The notes beneath the pieces are model-generated. The model had not been told where the DNA came from. It searched no databases and worked only from the letters and a program-made list of their open reading frames with translations. Positions 36,121-48,922 of a stretch of 64,000 nucleotides of DNA are shown one piece after another. Numbering within the stretch: position 1 is the stretch's first letter; each line of letters opens with the position of its first letter. The DNA comes from Hofstenia miamia (taxonomy: Eukaryota > Xenacoelomorpha > Acoela). The DNA lies in contig SCFE01000044.1 of NCBI GenBank assembly GCA_004352715.1, positions 1,621,236-1,685,235 on the forward strand, in the 5' to 3' direction. Both the position numbers and the translations under genes were made by a program.

Positions 36121-39100
36121 TATAATATTGAAATTGAATAAGTTCACAAAACTTAAATGAAAATCTGAGAAGAAAATCATAAATATGCAAAATCAAATGT
36201 CATTCAGTTTCTTTATCCATTGAAAATAGTTATTTTTTACCACTAAAATCTTGGAATTGTGCTAGAATTTTAAGACATGCAATAAAGCTTTGAATTTTGT
36301 TCAAAAATGTTTCAACTCAAATTCAAAGCAAATGCTTGAACTCAGACTAAGTATATCAAACTCAAATTTAAAACCCTGAATACGGCAATGTTACAATTGA
36401 TATAAGTGGACCTCATCCAAGATTACTTAAAAATGTCTTTTTAATATTTAGAATTTAGAATTTTTTGACAACAAATTTTTATAATATGGTTACAAAGATA
36501 ACAGTAGCCAAGAAATCATGAAATTATTTTCTTAAATGTTCTTCCACTAACATGAGCTTGAGACTATCTCAGTTGTATTAAGGTTGTAGAGAGCATACAG
36601 CTTGAAAATAGGAAATACTAGATTTGTAAAAGGAAATGCTGTCTTTTGGAGGTGATGGAATATTGAGATGCTGCTTGATTAGAGAAACAATGGACAGAGA
36701 AGTGAATTATATCAGCAATTCCCTGAATTTACCATTTTGAAACCAGACATAAGATGAGCAAATATTCTTGTTATGTGGACATTTGACTCTTAGAAAAACA
36801 AATAGTTTTGTCTAAAGTTTTAAAAAATGAATTTATATATGAGAAAGATCATTTTCACACATGAGTAATGTGCTGACAACAAAATTTTTTATGCACAACA
36901 TACATATAAGTTTTTATTTATTTTGAGATGTTAGTGTATCAAATGTTGATGACACTTAGTTCAGAATTTTGTGTTTTTCTGAATTTGAGTTGTTGAATGA
37001 TCTCAGAAGATATAAATAGAAACAGAGTGATCAGACAAAGATTCTTTGGTCTAAGATATTTAAGAATGGAACTGGATAATATTCAAGTATTATGAGATTT
37101 CTGCAAAATATTTGTGTGTATGTGTGATTTTCTCATAATGATTGTAATTTTCTAGTGAAGATTTCAATTAATTCTGTTTATTATATTGGCATTTTGTTGT
37201 AAAATATGTATTTGACAGAATAATCACTTGGTAAGCATTCTCAATATTCATCATATTTTGTAATGAATACTATGGGAAACCAAGAGATTCCTATGTATTG
37301 AACATAATATGAATGTTGGATTGACTCTTTCAGCCCTAGAAGTTTGAGGGAAATAAATGCCCATTATGCCCAAAAAAACTTATATTGTTGAAAATTATAA
37401 TTTTGTAATACAAAGTTCCACTTATGCTTAGAATAATACATACAAAAACATATAGTGAAATTAAATTAATATTAAACATATAATTAAAGTGGCATATATT
37501 TTTTATCACCAGTCGTTTATTGCAAAAAGCATTAGGTGGTTGAATTTAGGTAAAGCAAATATATATTGCAGAAATTCTTATATCACATATCTTATTTGAA
37601 CCAACCAACTAAACAAATTAATTTGTATTATATAATACAAATAAGGTAATACCTATAAATACTGTAGTGAGAAAGTTACAAGACTAGAAAAAAAACTTCC
37701 AAAAATTAGCTTTTAAGAAGCAAAGTGCCATATATAAAGTAAATAAATCAGTATGATGTAAACACATAAATTATGGTAAACTCATTTATGATAATTCTTA
37801 GAAAAACTTTTTTTCCTCTGTGAGTCAATCACAATTTAATAGAGTGGACTATAATGAAGTTCATTATGTCATGTTAGAATTGTTTTTAAGACAAAATACA
37901 TCTTGTCATCAAAGGCTTTGCATTATTATATTTGAACTATTCCATAAAAAATAATAACATTTATATTGTAGCCATAGTCAGTTTTAGGATGTTATACACT
38001 TACAATAACATAGATCTAACATAACAACTGCTGTGTGATTGACAGGAGTCAATGGCTTCCAAATATTACCAACTAAATTAAGTATGACTATGGCTAAACA
38101 CTTATGTAGGTTGTTCAAAGTTTGAGCTGTTGAGCATCACATAAATATAATTTTTTGTACTACTGTGTATTTAACATAGCCCTCAGGATTGCATGAGATA
38201 TGCACCACCTAACTTGAAAGTGTTAAGCCACAATAGTTATTTTCTTGAAACATATAAATATGATATTAGCATAATTCTGTAAGTAGAGTAGCCTTCTGTA
38301 AAATTGTGTTATGATCCAGTTTTGCTTCACTGAAACTCATTTGAATTTTCTTTGGCTTAGTCTTGGTAATTATCCAAAAAGTAATTATTTGAATAGAAGA
38401 GTGTTATGCTAAACTTGTCATTAAGGATGGGATCTTGATAGTGAATTGAATATACCAGATATTGGATAATTCCAGATAATTTGATTGCTGGATACATAAG
38501 AATTTACCAAATACAGGATAATATATTGTTAAATGATCACTTGGTCAATCAGAAATATTACTATTACAAAATGCTTTGTTTTTATAACAAAATATGATGG
38601 AATTTAGTTAAATATGCCCTAATATATTACCATCCATTTTTCAAAGCAATATAAAAGGTTTTTCTGTTGTTGAGAACAGGATATAAAACAAGTACATAAA
38701 CTCTTTTATAATAACAAGTCAGTTTTTTAAAGCAACTGCTTCACTAGATTATAGTGAAAATGACAGCACATAAATTTCCATAAATTATTGTCATTAAAAT
38801 TTCTGTCATAGGCCAAACGTTTTGTCAGCATAGAGAGAAAATTTTCAACTGCAGTTTTGTAACTTGGGATACAATTCCAATTGAATTTCCATCCTCTTTC
38901 CTTCCAATATAGCAGTGAAACTGGTATTTTCTAATGGTGAATTGATATAGGTGATTATTTCTCAGGTATTGTTTTCAGGTCAAGGGTGGGAGTAATAACA
39001 TCTGGTGGAATTTCAACTCAATCATACATTGAACAACTTTGACATTTTATAATAGCTACCTTAATTGAAGCAATTGGATATTCAACCCTCATATATTTTG

Positions 39101-42100
39101 CCTGAAGTCAGATGGCACATTTCTGCAACAAGTGTGCTTTACAAAATCCATCAAATAATATTGTATATGTTTCCTTTAATATTCTTTCAGCTGCCAGCAT
39201 ACATAGCCAGCCTAGAAACATGTTGATGAGTAGGTCAGGTGGGTCAACAATTGCTAGCAGTTAATCCTCTCATGGGTTAGGCAAGGAAGTACATTATTGA
39301 AATTGACTGAATATATGTACTTTAGTCAAAATGTTTTAAAGAAGTTACAATGCAACATTAATTTTTAAGTTTTTTTAATTGAATGAAACAATGCCAAAAA
39401 ATTACTTTTATGACATTTCAGCAACAAATATGACTGTATTTTTCAAAAAGAAACAAAAATATGACTTTTTATGACTTCATAAAATCCTTTTCAACTGCAC
39501 CCCATGTCTGAAAAGCATTTAATTTAAGGCAGACTGAAAAATAGACCAACACAAAACATATAACTTTTATTACTTTTGATTGCCCTAATTATTAATGAAG
39601 AACTGCCTCATTTCTCAATTAATATTGACCTCTTGTGGATGAATATAAATAAATATTTTGATGCATATTAAATAGATTGAGTCCTTATATATCAGAAAAA
39701 CTTGTTTTCTTGTATTACAACTTATATTTCATGGAAAATGTAGTTTTTTCTTCAAAAATTCTATTTTTAAGTCAAGTGTTATTTCAGAATATGTAATCCA
39801 ATAAAATCCATAAACAATATAAATTTTGCAAGACACCAGATATTGTAGAGTCACTTGTGGCCCTATTTTTCGATTTTATTATTTGGCAAACTGAAAAAAG
39901 TGTTGTCTTTTGACGTCATTATTTAATGATTAGGTGCTAACTATTTGTATCAATTTGTTTAATTCAATTTGTACACATTTTCAAGTGTAGTTATTCAATA
40001 GAAATATTATTTGTCCCTTCAGTTCAAAGTATGTGTGATTGCTAATTTTAACTTTGTGAGGGAAATTGTGTTTGAAACTGTAAACAGTATCTAGGTAATA
40101 ATTTACAATTTTTGTAATAAATATCTGAAACTACTGTAGTGAAGCACACAATAAATTTGTCTTCCTCAACTGCATTTGATCTTTTTTGCTTTTATTATCT
40201 AGTAACCCCCTTTAGATTCATCATTAAAGATTTGGTTATGATAACTATTGCTTAAGATCCAGGGACAATTCAGGAGGAAACTGCACTTGGCCTGGGTGCC
40301 AAATAGCTCCTTAATGGTGACAGCCCAAATCATAGTTGCTTTAGGTTATGATTATGTGTTGGGAATAACAACTTTTCCTCAATCATTTCATACATGCACA
40401 TAAACTAAAACACTGCAAACATACTATGGCATTGGCAAATGTGAATGCACAGCAATTATGTGCCTTTTGTTTATTATTTATTTACATGAGCTGAGATAAT
40501 AGAACTCTGAGATAAATTGTTTATTGAGCTAGAAATTACAACTTGAGACACACAATTAGCACCTTGGTGAGTAAGGATGGCTTCATGGATATGGCTTTGG
40601 TGTGATGCCATGTGAATTGGTCACTGCTGGAGTTGCCTATAGAATTTCCGTATTTATTGGGCAAATTAGTGAACCACCAATGTTTCTTTCCTTTGTTGGA
40701 ATGTGGGTCACTCTCTGCTATGGTAAACTTTGCAACCTTTGATCTTAACTCTTGAGTTTCCCAGCACCACTAGAGTAGCCAGAGCTCCCCTGTGATTTTA
40801 CAATATCTGGATCTGGTTGTGTAATTGCTCATTTTATCAGACACCAGATTCCAGTACAACTCTACCTGTCATTGCCTAAAAAGTGATAGACTTAGCACCA
40901 TCTTTTTAAAACCTTCTTATACAATAAATTTCTTGAAATGATCAAATTTTGGTTCACATAATGTTGATAGTAAAACAGAATCAACCTATTGAGCAAACCA
41001 TTGTGAATATCATATGACTATATATTACATTTAGTGTCATATCCATTGCAATAAATGTTTTCAGTAAAATTCTATTAGAATTCAAATGATGTTCATCAAT
41101 TTCTATAGAAAGCTAACAAACCTAATTAAAAGAAAATTATCTTTGCTAAAGATTTGTTCTCTAGCAAAAAATGCCTTTTGAATCATTGATAACCTACCAG
41201 TGTTTTAATTGTTGAAATTCTGAGTTTTTAGATTTATAGAAGGTTTGATTTCATCACCTGATAATGATGATAGATAACAAATGTGATTTCTATTGTAAAC
41301 TATGTATGTTGCTTAACAAATGCAAATTTTTAGTGAAAGACCTATCCTTACTTTGCATACCCTTCTTAAGAATGAATGCTGAAATGTCTTGCAAAGCACT
41401 GAAATTATTTTAGAGAAATGAAATACAAGAAAAAATATAGAGGTAATAACATATATACATGATAGCTAGAAAAGAAAAAGCAAAATTGAAGTGAGAGAAT
41501 TCTAGTTGTGTCAGCAAAATGAATGATGGTTGGACTCTCTAGTTTCTCAAAATTATTCAATGGATGAAGAATACCTCAGTCTCACAACTAATCTGTCAAA
41601 GGGGAATGAGAAAATGCAGAATTTCTGAATTCTAAATCAGCACTGCATTGAAACTGTATATAAAGTGGATCATATGAAGGAAAAAAGAGAATTATACTTT
41701 TGGCATTGTTACTTAAATTAGTGTATTTTGATTTGGTAATTTCTATCTCACTTGTTGAAAGCCAAAATTCTAAAGCTAAAATCACATATAAATATATACA
41801 TAACAAACATTGTAATACATTCAGTGGTTGAGACATATTATATATTCATGCAATTAACAGAGCTGGATTAAGGCTTCTCAGGGCCCTCCTTTGTGATAAA
41901 TGCAATTATTGTTGCTATCCACATAATCAGAGAATATGGATATATAAACATGCCATTTCATAAATTAATTTCATATAGCATACATTTGCATTAATCTTCC
42001 AAAAAAAATGTAACAACTGTTTTTTATTCATTTTTATTAGAGCACTTTTTCCAGCATTGAAGAATTTTCTATGACTTCATAATAAACAATGGTCAGAAAG

Positions 42101-43714
42101 ATAAATCTAAACAATTATCTTGACTAATGGAAAACACTAAATATTATTTACTCTTTCTTGAACAGAAAAATATTATTATGTTTCATTATTAGCAGTGTTA
42201 AGTTAATTTGGCATGTAAATATTTGGAAAACTTGTCAGGAACTACCTGCATTTATGCACTATAAATGACATAACATTATATGAAGAGAAGCCATGTCTTT
42301 AAGATTAGATAAATACTGTGAAAACTAAATTGATTCAATAGTCAAGTCAGCCAGATGATCAACTTTCTGATTCTGCAATTGAAATATCTCTTAGTAATGC
42401 TATTTTATACACAACTCTAAATTTGGAACTTTGATTATAGCTTTTTTCAGCCCTTACCTATTTAATAAATATAAAATAACAAAAATACTTCCAATGCTAA
42501 CTTGTGCTTTTTCTGAAAATACATGACAATTCTCATTTTTATATCACCATGTTTTTGCTTCTTTATTGAACAAATAGCTGTGATCACTTAATAGTATATT
42601 GGTTTTCTTCTCAATCTTCAAATTTTGTTCTTACTGAATTTATTAAGCAGACACAAAAATGCACATTTTTAAATGCATATGTGTTTATTGAAAAGATTTG
42701 CTTGTTGCAATATATTGAATAAGTAAGGAATTGAAAGAAATCCTGCTCCTAAATTCTCATTGTAGAATGTAGTGCCTATGAATTATTTTCTTTGAATTTT
42801 GCCAATGATGAACATATCTCTTTTAGTTCTCATGTAAATGTGCATTTGCATGATATTAAGTAGAGCATCACATACTAGATAATGACTGCTTTTCAGCAGT
42901 TGCTTTCTTGTTGTTGCAAATAGCTCCCATCTATATGTAGATGATGAAAGATAGTGTAAAATTTTGAATCAAATGAAAAAAATAATGCAGCAGCTAAACA
43001 GCATTTGCACAAAATAGGTCCACAAAATTAAAAGAATGTGTAGAACAGGGAACAAATTTGGCAGTAGAATTCAATTTTTTTAATTCTCACTTGAACACCA
43101 CTATACTTTCCTGACATATTTCAGACATTTCTATAATATTGTAATATGCAGGAAGCAATTGTAGTAATGTGTGTATGTAAAGCTTCTACCATCAGCTTGT
43201 ATTGCTCTGTCATAAATAATATTTTTAATATACTTTAAAGATTTTTATAACCAGGTCACCAATGGTGATAATACTATAGAGTTTTGCTGTTCTAACTTCT
43301 AATTCAGTACAATTGAATAGATGAATAAAATATATATTGTAGAGGATAAATATGAAACACTTGGCAATGTTCCCCAAGTGAGATAAATGATGTGCCTTGG
43401 CTCAGTTAACCCATGCATTAATACAGCACAGTTAATTAACAATATTTGCAAAATTAAGCAGTTATTGAATATAACTCAATGAGGATAGTTAAATATAGCA
43501 AAAAGCAACTATCACAACAAAGATAACATTTCACCACTGTTTTTACACAATTCCTCATCAAATATACAAATGAATAGTTGTTGCTAAGAATTTCTAAAGC
43601 ATTTCAAAGGCTGTAAAAATGATGCAATCAAATGTAGCTAAGTTAAACTACAGAACAATTATTTCAAATTGATAGACTTCAAAAGCAGCATAAATAGTAA
43701 ATGAGAAGTTTATT
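36121..43714. other. CpG-depleted non-coding domain
   Basis: No gene recognised. By eye there are only six CpG dinucleotides between 36121 and 44580 and none between 40649 and 44580, with TG and CA abundant, whereas the first 36 kb has CpG at ordinary frequency. A candidate solo LTR lies near 40490-40802. This could be an intron of a gene-body-methylated gene or a piece with a different origin. Confidence 0.7.
40490..40802 (+). repeat. Candidate solo LTR of the element A family
   Basis: Colinear with 43715-44002: both contain tttggtgtgatgccat- or tttgggtggaagccat-like sequence, then aattggtca, ccaatgtttct/tgatgtttct, tttg(c/t)aacctt and gagtt(t/c)cc. Both end in a cccctg...gattttaca or gattctaca terminus. 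No primer-binding site or coding sequence follows the CA end here, so it would be a solo or 3' LTR. Identity is modest. Confidence 0.4.
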
Positions 43715-44002
43715 GTGTAATGAGCTAGATAATAAATTAGGAGACAAATAAGGTAGCACTGTTTAATCAAGGTCCAAACTTCTCTCTTTTTAGATAGCAC
43801 TTTGGGTGGAAGCCATACAAATTGGTCATTCTGGATGATTTCTTTCTAAACAGTTACTTGTTACATGGATGAATTACTGATGTTTCTCTATATATTAATT
43901 ATTGCTAGAATCAGGGTTGCTACAATATGGTCACTTTTGTAACCTTCTGCTGTGACAATGAGTTCCTTAGTGCTGGTATAGTTCCCAGCCCCTGATTCTA
44001 CA
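43715..44002 (+). repeat. 5' LTR (3' part) of gypsy element A
   Basis: Ends gattctaca at 44002, immediately before a tRNA-Trp-type primer-binding site. It shares order and short blocks with 40490-40802. The LTR start was not located. Confidence 0.5.
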
Positions 44003-44020
44003 TGGTGACCCTGATGTGAT
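44003..44020 (+). promoter_or_regulatory. Primer-binding site (tRNA-Trp type) of element A
   Basis: tggtgaccctgatgtgat matches the complement of the 3' end of eukaryotic tRNA-Trp (including CCA) at 16 of 18 positions. Both mismatches are C-to-T where the tRNA complement has CpG. A tRNA-Trp primer is established for Rous sarcoma virus and other retroelements. The position directly after a CA-ending LTR supports the reading. Confidence 0.7.
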
Positions 44021-44399
44021 CCTGAACTGTCACCCCAATGTTCTTAACCTGTTTGTCTTGGTTCTATTTGTGTTTAGTCAGCTGGGATAGTTTTTTCCCC
44101 TGACCACTAATTCTTTTTTGTCTCTGTGCTGTTCTATGTTGGATTTATTACCAAGTACTACTTTGCTTATACTGCTTTGGTGTTGCTGCTGTTCTGTTAA
44201 CTATTTATGTTGGTTAGTTGGGAGTGCTCCCAAATGTTGATGGATTTTTCTTAGAAGTGTTATTTCCTTACTTATTCTGTAATGGATTCTATTCATACTG
44301 TTGTTTGTTCTCCTTATTTTGGTACACCTGTGCAGAGTATCCCTTGTGCAAGTGTTGGTAGCCTGAATGCTACCCCTTGTACTGTTGGATCATTAGTTA

Positions 44400-45910
44400 A
44401 CTTGTCCTACCTAATTCTCCTAGTCAGATTTCTCCTGTGAATCACCATCAAGTCCTTAATAATTGTAATGCTCAACCTATTCCTATTTGTCCCTCTGGCA
44501 AACCAACACCACACTTTGATGCAGAGAAAATGGAAATTTAGCACCTCAAGGAGTTGCTGTCCCAACAAGTAGCAATGTGAATGGCAAGCAAGATTCGTAT
44601 CAAATTGTTGCCAGCTGAGATATATACCCAGCATGTTGAGCATCAAGGGATGGAAAAGCAGATGCTGGAAGTGATCATGTTGTTAGAACTCCGAATTAAT
44701 GAGCTTATTCCTGCATTCAAGACAACTGTCTGCAAGGAGCCCTCCTCTCCTAGTTCTGCTAAGTATGTTACTCACACTGTCTTGGAAGAGCTCTTAGATG
44801 ATTTCAGTGAAAAACTAACTAATCAATTTGCTCAAATGCTATCTTCCCAATGAGAGTATCAACTGCCACACTCTGAAAATTTTGTGACAGAAATCCCTCA
44901 GTCTGCCTCATTTTCTACATCCCTTGTGAACAGTAGTCCTAACTTTACACAATCATCTATGACTCACATGTGAAAATTATCTACTTTGGCTACACTAACT
45001 CATCCTCAAGTGCCCTTTCAAATTTCAGTGGCTCCTGTTAATACTACAGTGGTGCCTACTGCTTATGAACATGTTGCTGATGGAAGTCCTCATCTTGGTA
45101 TACCTATTGGGTCTGTGATGAGTAGCCACCATTGTTTACCAAGTTGATCCTTCCCATAGAATCTAGTGGGGACAAGAATATTTTAACAAGCATTATGGGC
45201 TCCTGAAATTCACTGGTCAAATTGACAACATATCTCAATCCTTGACAAATGGTTTTTTCTATTCAAATTGACAATGAAGCAATATTGTAATTCAAAAGAT
45301 GCTACTGTGTTTCAGTTTCTATTGTATCTTCAAGTGTTGGCTTACAACCAATACATGATGTTGGATCATGAAACTAAAACAAATTATCAACTACTTGTGG
45401 GTTATTTTGAAGATCACTATCAGGCACGTCAAATCAAGCACCAGTATAAGACTCTGCTGTGTGAAATGTCTTTTAAAAGAGGCAACAATATTTGAAACTA
45501 CATTACAGAGTAGAACACTTGTTTTGTCTGAGCAACCTATCACCTGAGTATTCCAGACATGATCTTTTTTCCTATATCTGTCACAGTTTTTCACAGTATA
45601 TTCATAGTTGTCTGTAGTTAAAATGTGATCAAGAAGATGATCTCCACATGATCATATGAAAAGCTATTAGGATTGTTTACTTAATCCATAACTTGAGTCA
45701 GATTAACCAAGATGTTACTGGATTGAAGATCAAGAATGAGACTGGTTAGTTTAAATTAAAAGAAAATTTCTCCAAAGCTCCTTCAAAGAAATAGTGTGAT
45801 CCTTCTGCAGTTTGATGCTATCACTGTGGACAGAAGGGCTATCTACAAACTAGCTGTAGTACTGCCATTCAAATACTGGCTGACAGAGATGGGTTTCTGA
45901 TTGATGAACC
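44400..45910 (+). pseudogene. gag region of gypsy element A (decayed)
   Basis: An N-terminal matrix-like frame at 44581-44853 (MASKIRIKLLPAEIY..., helical) is followed by a broken capsid region. Its best-preserved stretch is 45268-45495 (MKQYCNSKDATVFQFLLYLQ ... YFEDHYQARQIKHQYKTLLC). A nucleocapsid zinc knuckle lies at 45816-45857 (CYHCGQKGYLQTSC). It has the C-x2-C-x4-H-x4-C spacing with the His replaced by Tyr, and an in-frame TGA directly before it. Gag would package the element RNA. The many stops and frameshifts show it is dead. Confidence 0.7.
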
Positions 45911-46000
45911 CAAAGAAATCAACAACAGTATCCATGAGCTAGTTGAAACTTTAAACTAGCTGGAGTGCTGTCTCCTGAAAACTGAGCAAAGGACATTCTC

Positions 46001-46462
46001 ATGATCACCAACATGATGAGAAAAAATGTGATTCCTGTGGAAGTTAATGAGAGTTTAGTGCATGCAACAGTAGACACCAGCACCACAGCCTTGATTATTA
46101 GCAATGAATGTTGCATGGCATTGTGCATTATTCAAGATGCATTGGATCTTTTAGTCAATCATTTAATCAATGCTTCTGGAAATATGATCTCTCTTAGAGT
46201 AAAAGTCAGCAATGTTGAAATGCAAATTAATAAAGAACTGTTTCAAGTGGACTTAGTTGTTGTAGATACTTCCAACCAGCCATTGCCATATGACATCATT
46301 TTAGGAAGTGATTTTTTGGCATGTAATGCCTGTGTTATTGATTATGGAAACAATACAATATCAATTAAAGATCATGAAGCAATGCAACTAACACAATCCC
46401 TGAAAAGGAAATTTATTTTCAGCTCACTGAGCCTGTGTTACTTGAAGCTAGGCACTGGATAA
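46001..46462 (+). pseudogene. Aspartic protease region of element A
   Basis: Retropepsin layout: VEVNESLVHATVDTSTTALI, with the active-site triad as DTS (codons 46073-46081) in place of the usual DTG or DSG, and PYDIILGSDFL near the C-terminus (the ILG/flap-partner motif). The frame is open for 153 codons. Loss of the glycine should abolish activity. The DTS codons differ from a DTG by one G-to-A change at a CpG. Confidence 0.75.
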
Positions 46463-46830
46463 GAGCTGCTGTGTTCACTGACAGTAACTATACTGGTGAT
46501 GTTATGATATCTGGACAGAAAAGGAGCCATCATAAGGGAGACAATTTCTCATATGACTTATGTCATGTCCAGCATGGTAAAACTTACATTATGATCTTAA
46601 ATAGTTCCAAGTTCCCAATCCACTTCAATACATCACAACTGGAAATCATGACAGTACCAGTTCAAATTGAAAATATGAATACCACATGTTTACCCATATT
46701 CACAGTTATTCATGATATGGGTGAACCCTCAGCTATCATCAAGATTCCCACTGTTACCAGTAAATCACATCTGCACCTCAATATGGGGGAGTGTCAGTCA
46801 TTGATGCATTTACTAAGAAAGCAAGAATGA
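46435..46830 (+). pseudogene. Protease-RT connector of element A
   Basis: An open frame of 131 codons, shifted relative to the protease frame. It aligns in order with the connector of element B (48330-48600): both have a WxxxA/W..YEI-like start, a GDVMI/ADVMI segment, and later an ILN-SxxPI/ILNPTNQNV segment. No catalytic motif is expected here. Confidence 0.55.
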
Positions 46831-47560
46831 CGTTTTTAATTATGGAGTCATCAGTGTGGGGCAAGCAATAAGCAAAGAACATGCCATTGATACAAAGCAT
46901 GACAAACCAATTTGACTCCTAGTACAGCATGTCTCTGAGAATCTCAAGGAAGAATATGAAATGATCTTGAGTGATATTATTGAAAGTGGCATCATACAAG
47001 GGAGCAACAGTCTTTATGCTGCTCCAACCATCTTTATCAAGCAAGGGGAAGAATACTGATTAGGTATTGATTTTTGCAAATTAAATGACATGACAATTAA
47101 AGACACTTATCCTCTCCCACAAATCAAGAACTTATTATATGATTCCAGCTGGTATAAGTTTTTCTCATGCCTTGACTTATGCAAGGCTTATTGGCAGGTA
47201 CCAATGAGGCCATCTGATATTAAAAAAACTGCTTTTACTATGCTGTATGGATTGTACAAGTGGAAGTACATGGCATTTGGCCTATGTAATGCCCTGCCAC
47301 CTTTCAGCAGTATGTAACCAATGTCCTAAAGAATAATGCCAATGTACTTGAACCTGGCATTTCTGCTTACATCAACAATATTTTAGTAGCTAGCAACACC
47401 ATCACCAAACATCTGGAGAAATTAAAGCCCACACTCAATCTGCTGCAAAACACTGGGCTAAGGGGGAAAGGAAACAAATGTGCATTAGGGCAGAACAAAG
47501 TAACATTTTTGGATCTCAATTAACAGTAACACCAAAGATTTCCTCAGCAAGTTAGAAATG
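46831..47560 (+). pseudogene. Reverse transcriptase region of element A
   Basis: Contains SLYAAPTIFIKQGEEY, YPLPQIKNLLYDSS, FFSCLDLCKAYWQVPM (motif A with catalytic Asp), YMAFGLCNA, and a motif C that reads AYINNILVAS (tac at 47368). The two Asp codons of the usual YIDD have become Asn codons. Several stops are present. Best open segment: 47090-47317. Confidence 0.8.
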
Positions 47561-48160
47561 CCAAAGAGTAGAAAGGATGTACAACAACTTATGGATTTTC
47601 TTAATTATTAAAAGATGTTCATCCCTGATTTGCAGAGAAAACCAAAAATATTTCACAATTACTAAAAAAGTCAGTTGATTTCAAGTGGACCTGGTCTGAA
47701 AAAGAAAACTTGAAACAGATGAAGAAAGAATTAAAGAAGATCCCTATGTTAAACACACCAGACTACACAAAGATTTTATCATCAATTGTGATGCCAGTGT
47801 GGTGGCAATTAGCAATGTATTAAGCCAGATCATTGACAGAGTCAAAAGCCCTTTGCAATATTTTAATCACAAATTGCAGATGGCAGAAAGAAACTACAGA
47901 GCCACTAAATGCAAAATGCTGGCCATTTAAGTGTCATTGAAAAAATTTCACTAGTTTATACTTGGACGTCCTTTTATCATGCACACTGACAACAGTGCAC
48001 TAGTGTGGTAAAAAAGTTCTCTGGCAACAAGTCCAACATCATTGATAGGTGGATTGAGTGATTGAACAACTTTTTGTTCACCATCCAACACTGGCCAGGA
48101 GAACTGCATCTCAATGCTGATTACTGAAAAGCACTTCCCAGTTATGAGTGCAGTGGCAAG
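47561..48160 (+). pseudogene. RNase H region of element A, cut at the junction with element B
   Basis: Motifs seen in shifting frames: INCDASVVAI (first Asp), ERNYRATKCKMLA (Glu region), MHTDNSALVW (Asp) and LHLNADY (terminal HxNAD region), followed by KALPSYECS near 48150. Homology to element B protease begins at about 48160-48170, so integrase and 3' LTR of A are absent. Confidence 0.7.
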
Positions 48161-48658
48161 CACAACATTCGAGCAATCACTGGTAGTAGTGGACACACAC
48201 AACAACATGCTAACATACAAAATAATTTTGGGAGACGACATGGTCATAAAAAACAAGTGTGTATTAATTATGCAGATAGAACCATCAAAGTCAAGGAGGA
48301 AGAAATCGAGATCAAAGAAGAACAGGGCAGAGACAAAACAATCACGTTCAAATTACAGGAAGACATACATCTGCAGCCGCATCAATGGAAAATGTATGAG
48401 ATTGAAACAGAGGAAGCGATCACAGCTGACGTAATGATTTATGAGAATAAAGGAATAAACACAAAAAGAGTGTCAATGCCATCAAGCATATGTGCAGTGA
48501 AAAACGGAAAGGGTAAGATTCCAATTCTCAACCCAACAAATCAGAATGTAAACCTAAAGAAATCACACATCAGGATATTTGGAAAATATGTAAAATCAAA
48601 CATCAGATTGATTTGGAAAGCATTGGAGGACAAAGATGGAGCCAACGACTTGTACGGT

Positions 48659-48770
48659 CGATTTGAGGACTTACAAGTGGAAGCGCAAAGTACTCCACAT
48701 GGCCGACTCAAGGGCGAGTGGACGAACACCATCCAAGTCACGAGTACTCCCAAAGGCCGATTCAAGGGCA
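48659..48770 (+). repeat. GRFKG-type peptide repeats inside element B connector
   Basis: Three units with Arg codons CGA at 48659, 48704 and 48758 (spacing 45 and 54 nt, in frame) encode YGRFED, STPHGRLKGE and STPKGRFKGI. The following assembly gap may have collapsed more units. Confidence 0.7.
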
Positions 48771-48819
48771 TTGGGATGAAAGCAACCAATGACGAATACA
48801 AGATCCCAGACATTGAGAG

Positions 48820-48922
48820 NNNNNNNNNNNNNNNNNNNNNNNNNNNNNNNNNNNNNNNNNNNNNNNNNNNNNNNNNNNNNNNNNNNNNNNNNNNNNNNNN
48901 NNNNNNNNNNNNNNNNNNNNNN
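48820..48922. other. Assembly gap (103 N)
   Basis: Run of N within element B between the repeat-bearing connector and RT. Confidence 1.

Noticed and set aside
45919-46128. Minus-strand frame opposite the element A protease
   Set aside because: Shadow of the protease coding strand. The minus-strand frames at 48950-49870, 50919-51997 and 60750-61732 are likewise shadows.
46435-46830. Independent gene between protease and RT
   Set aside because: It is colinear with the connector of element B and is part of pol.
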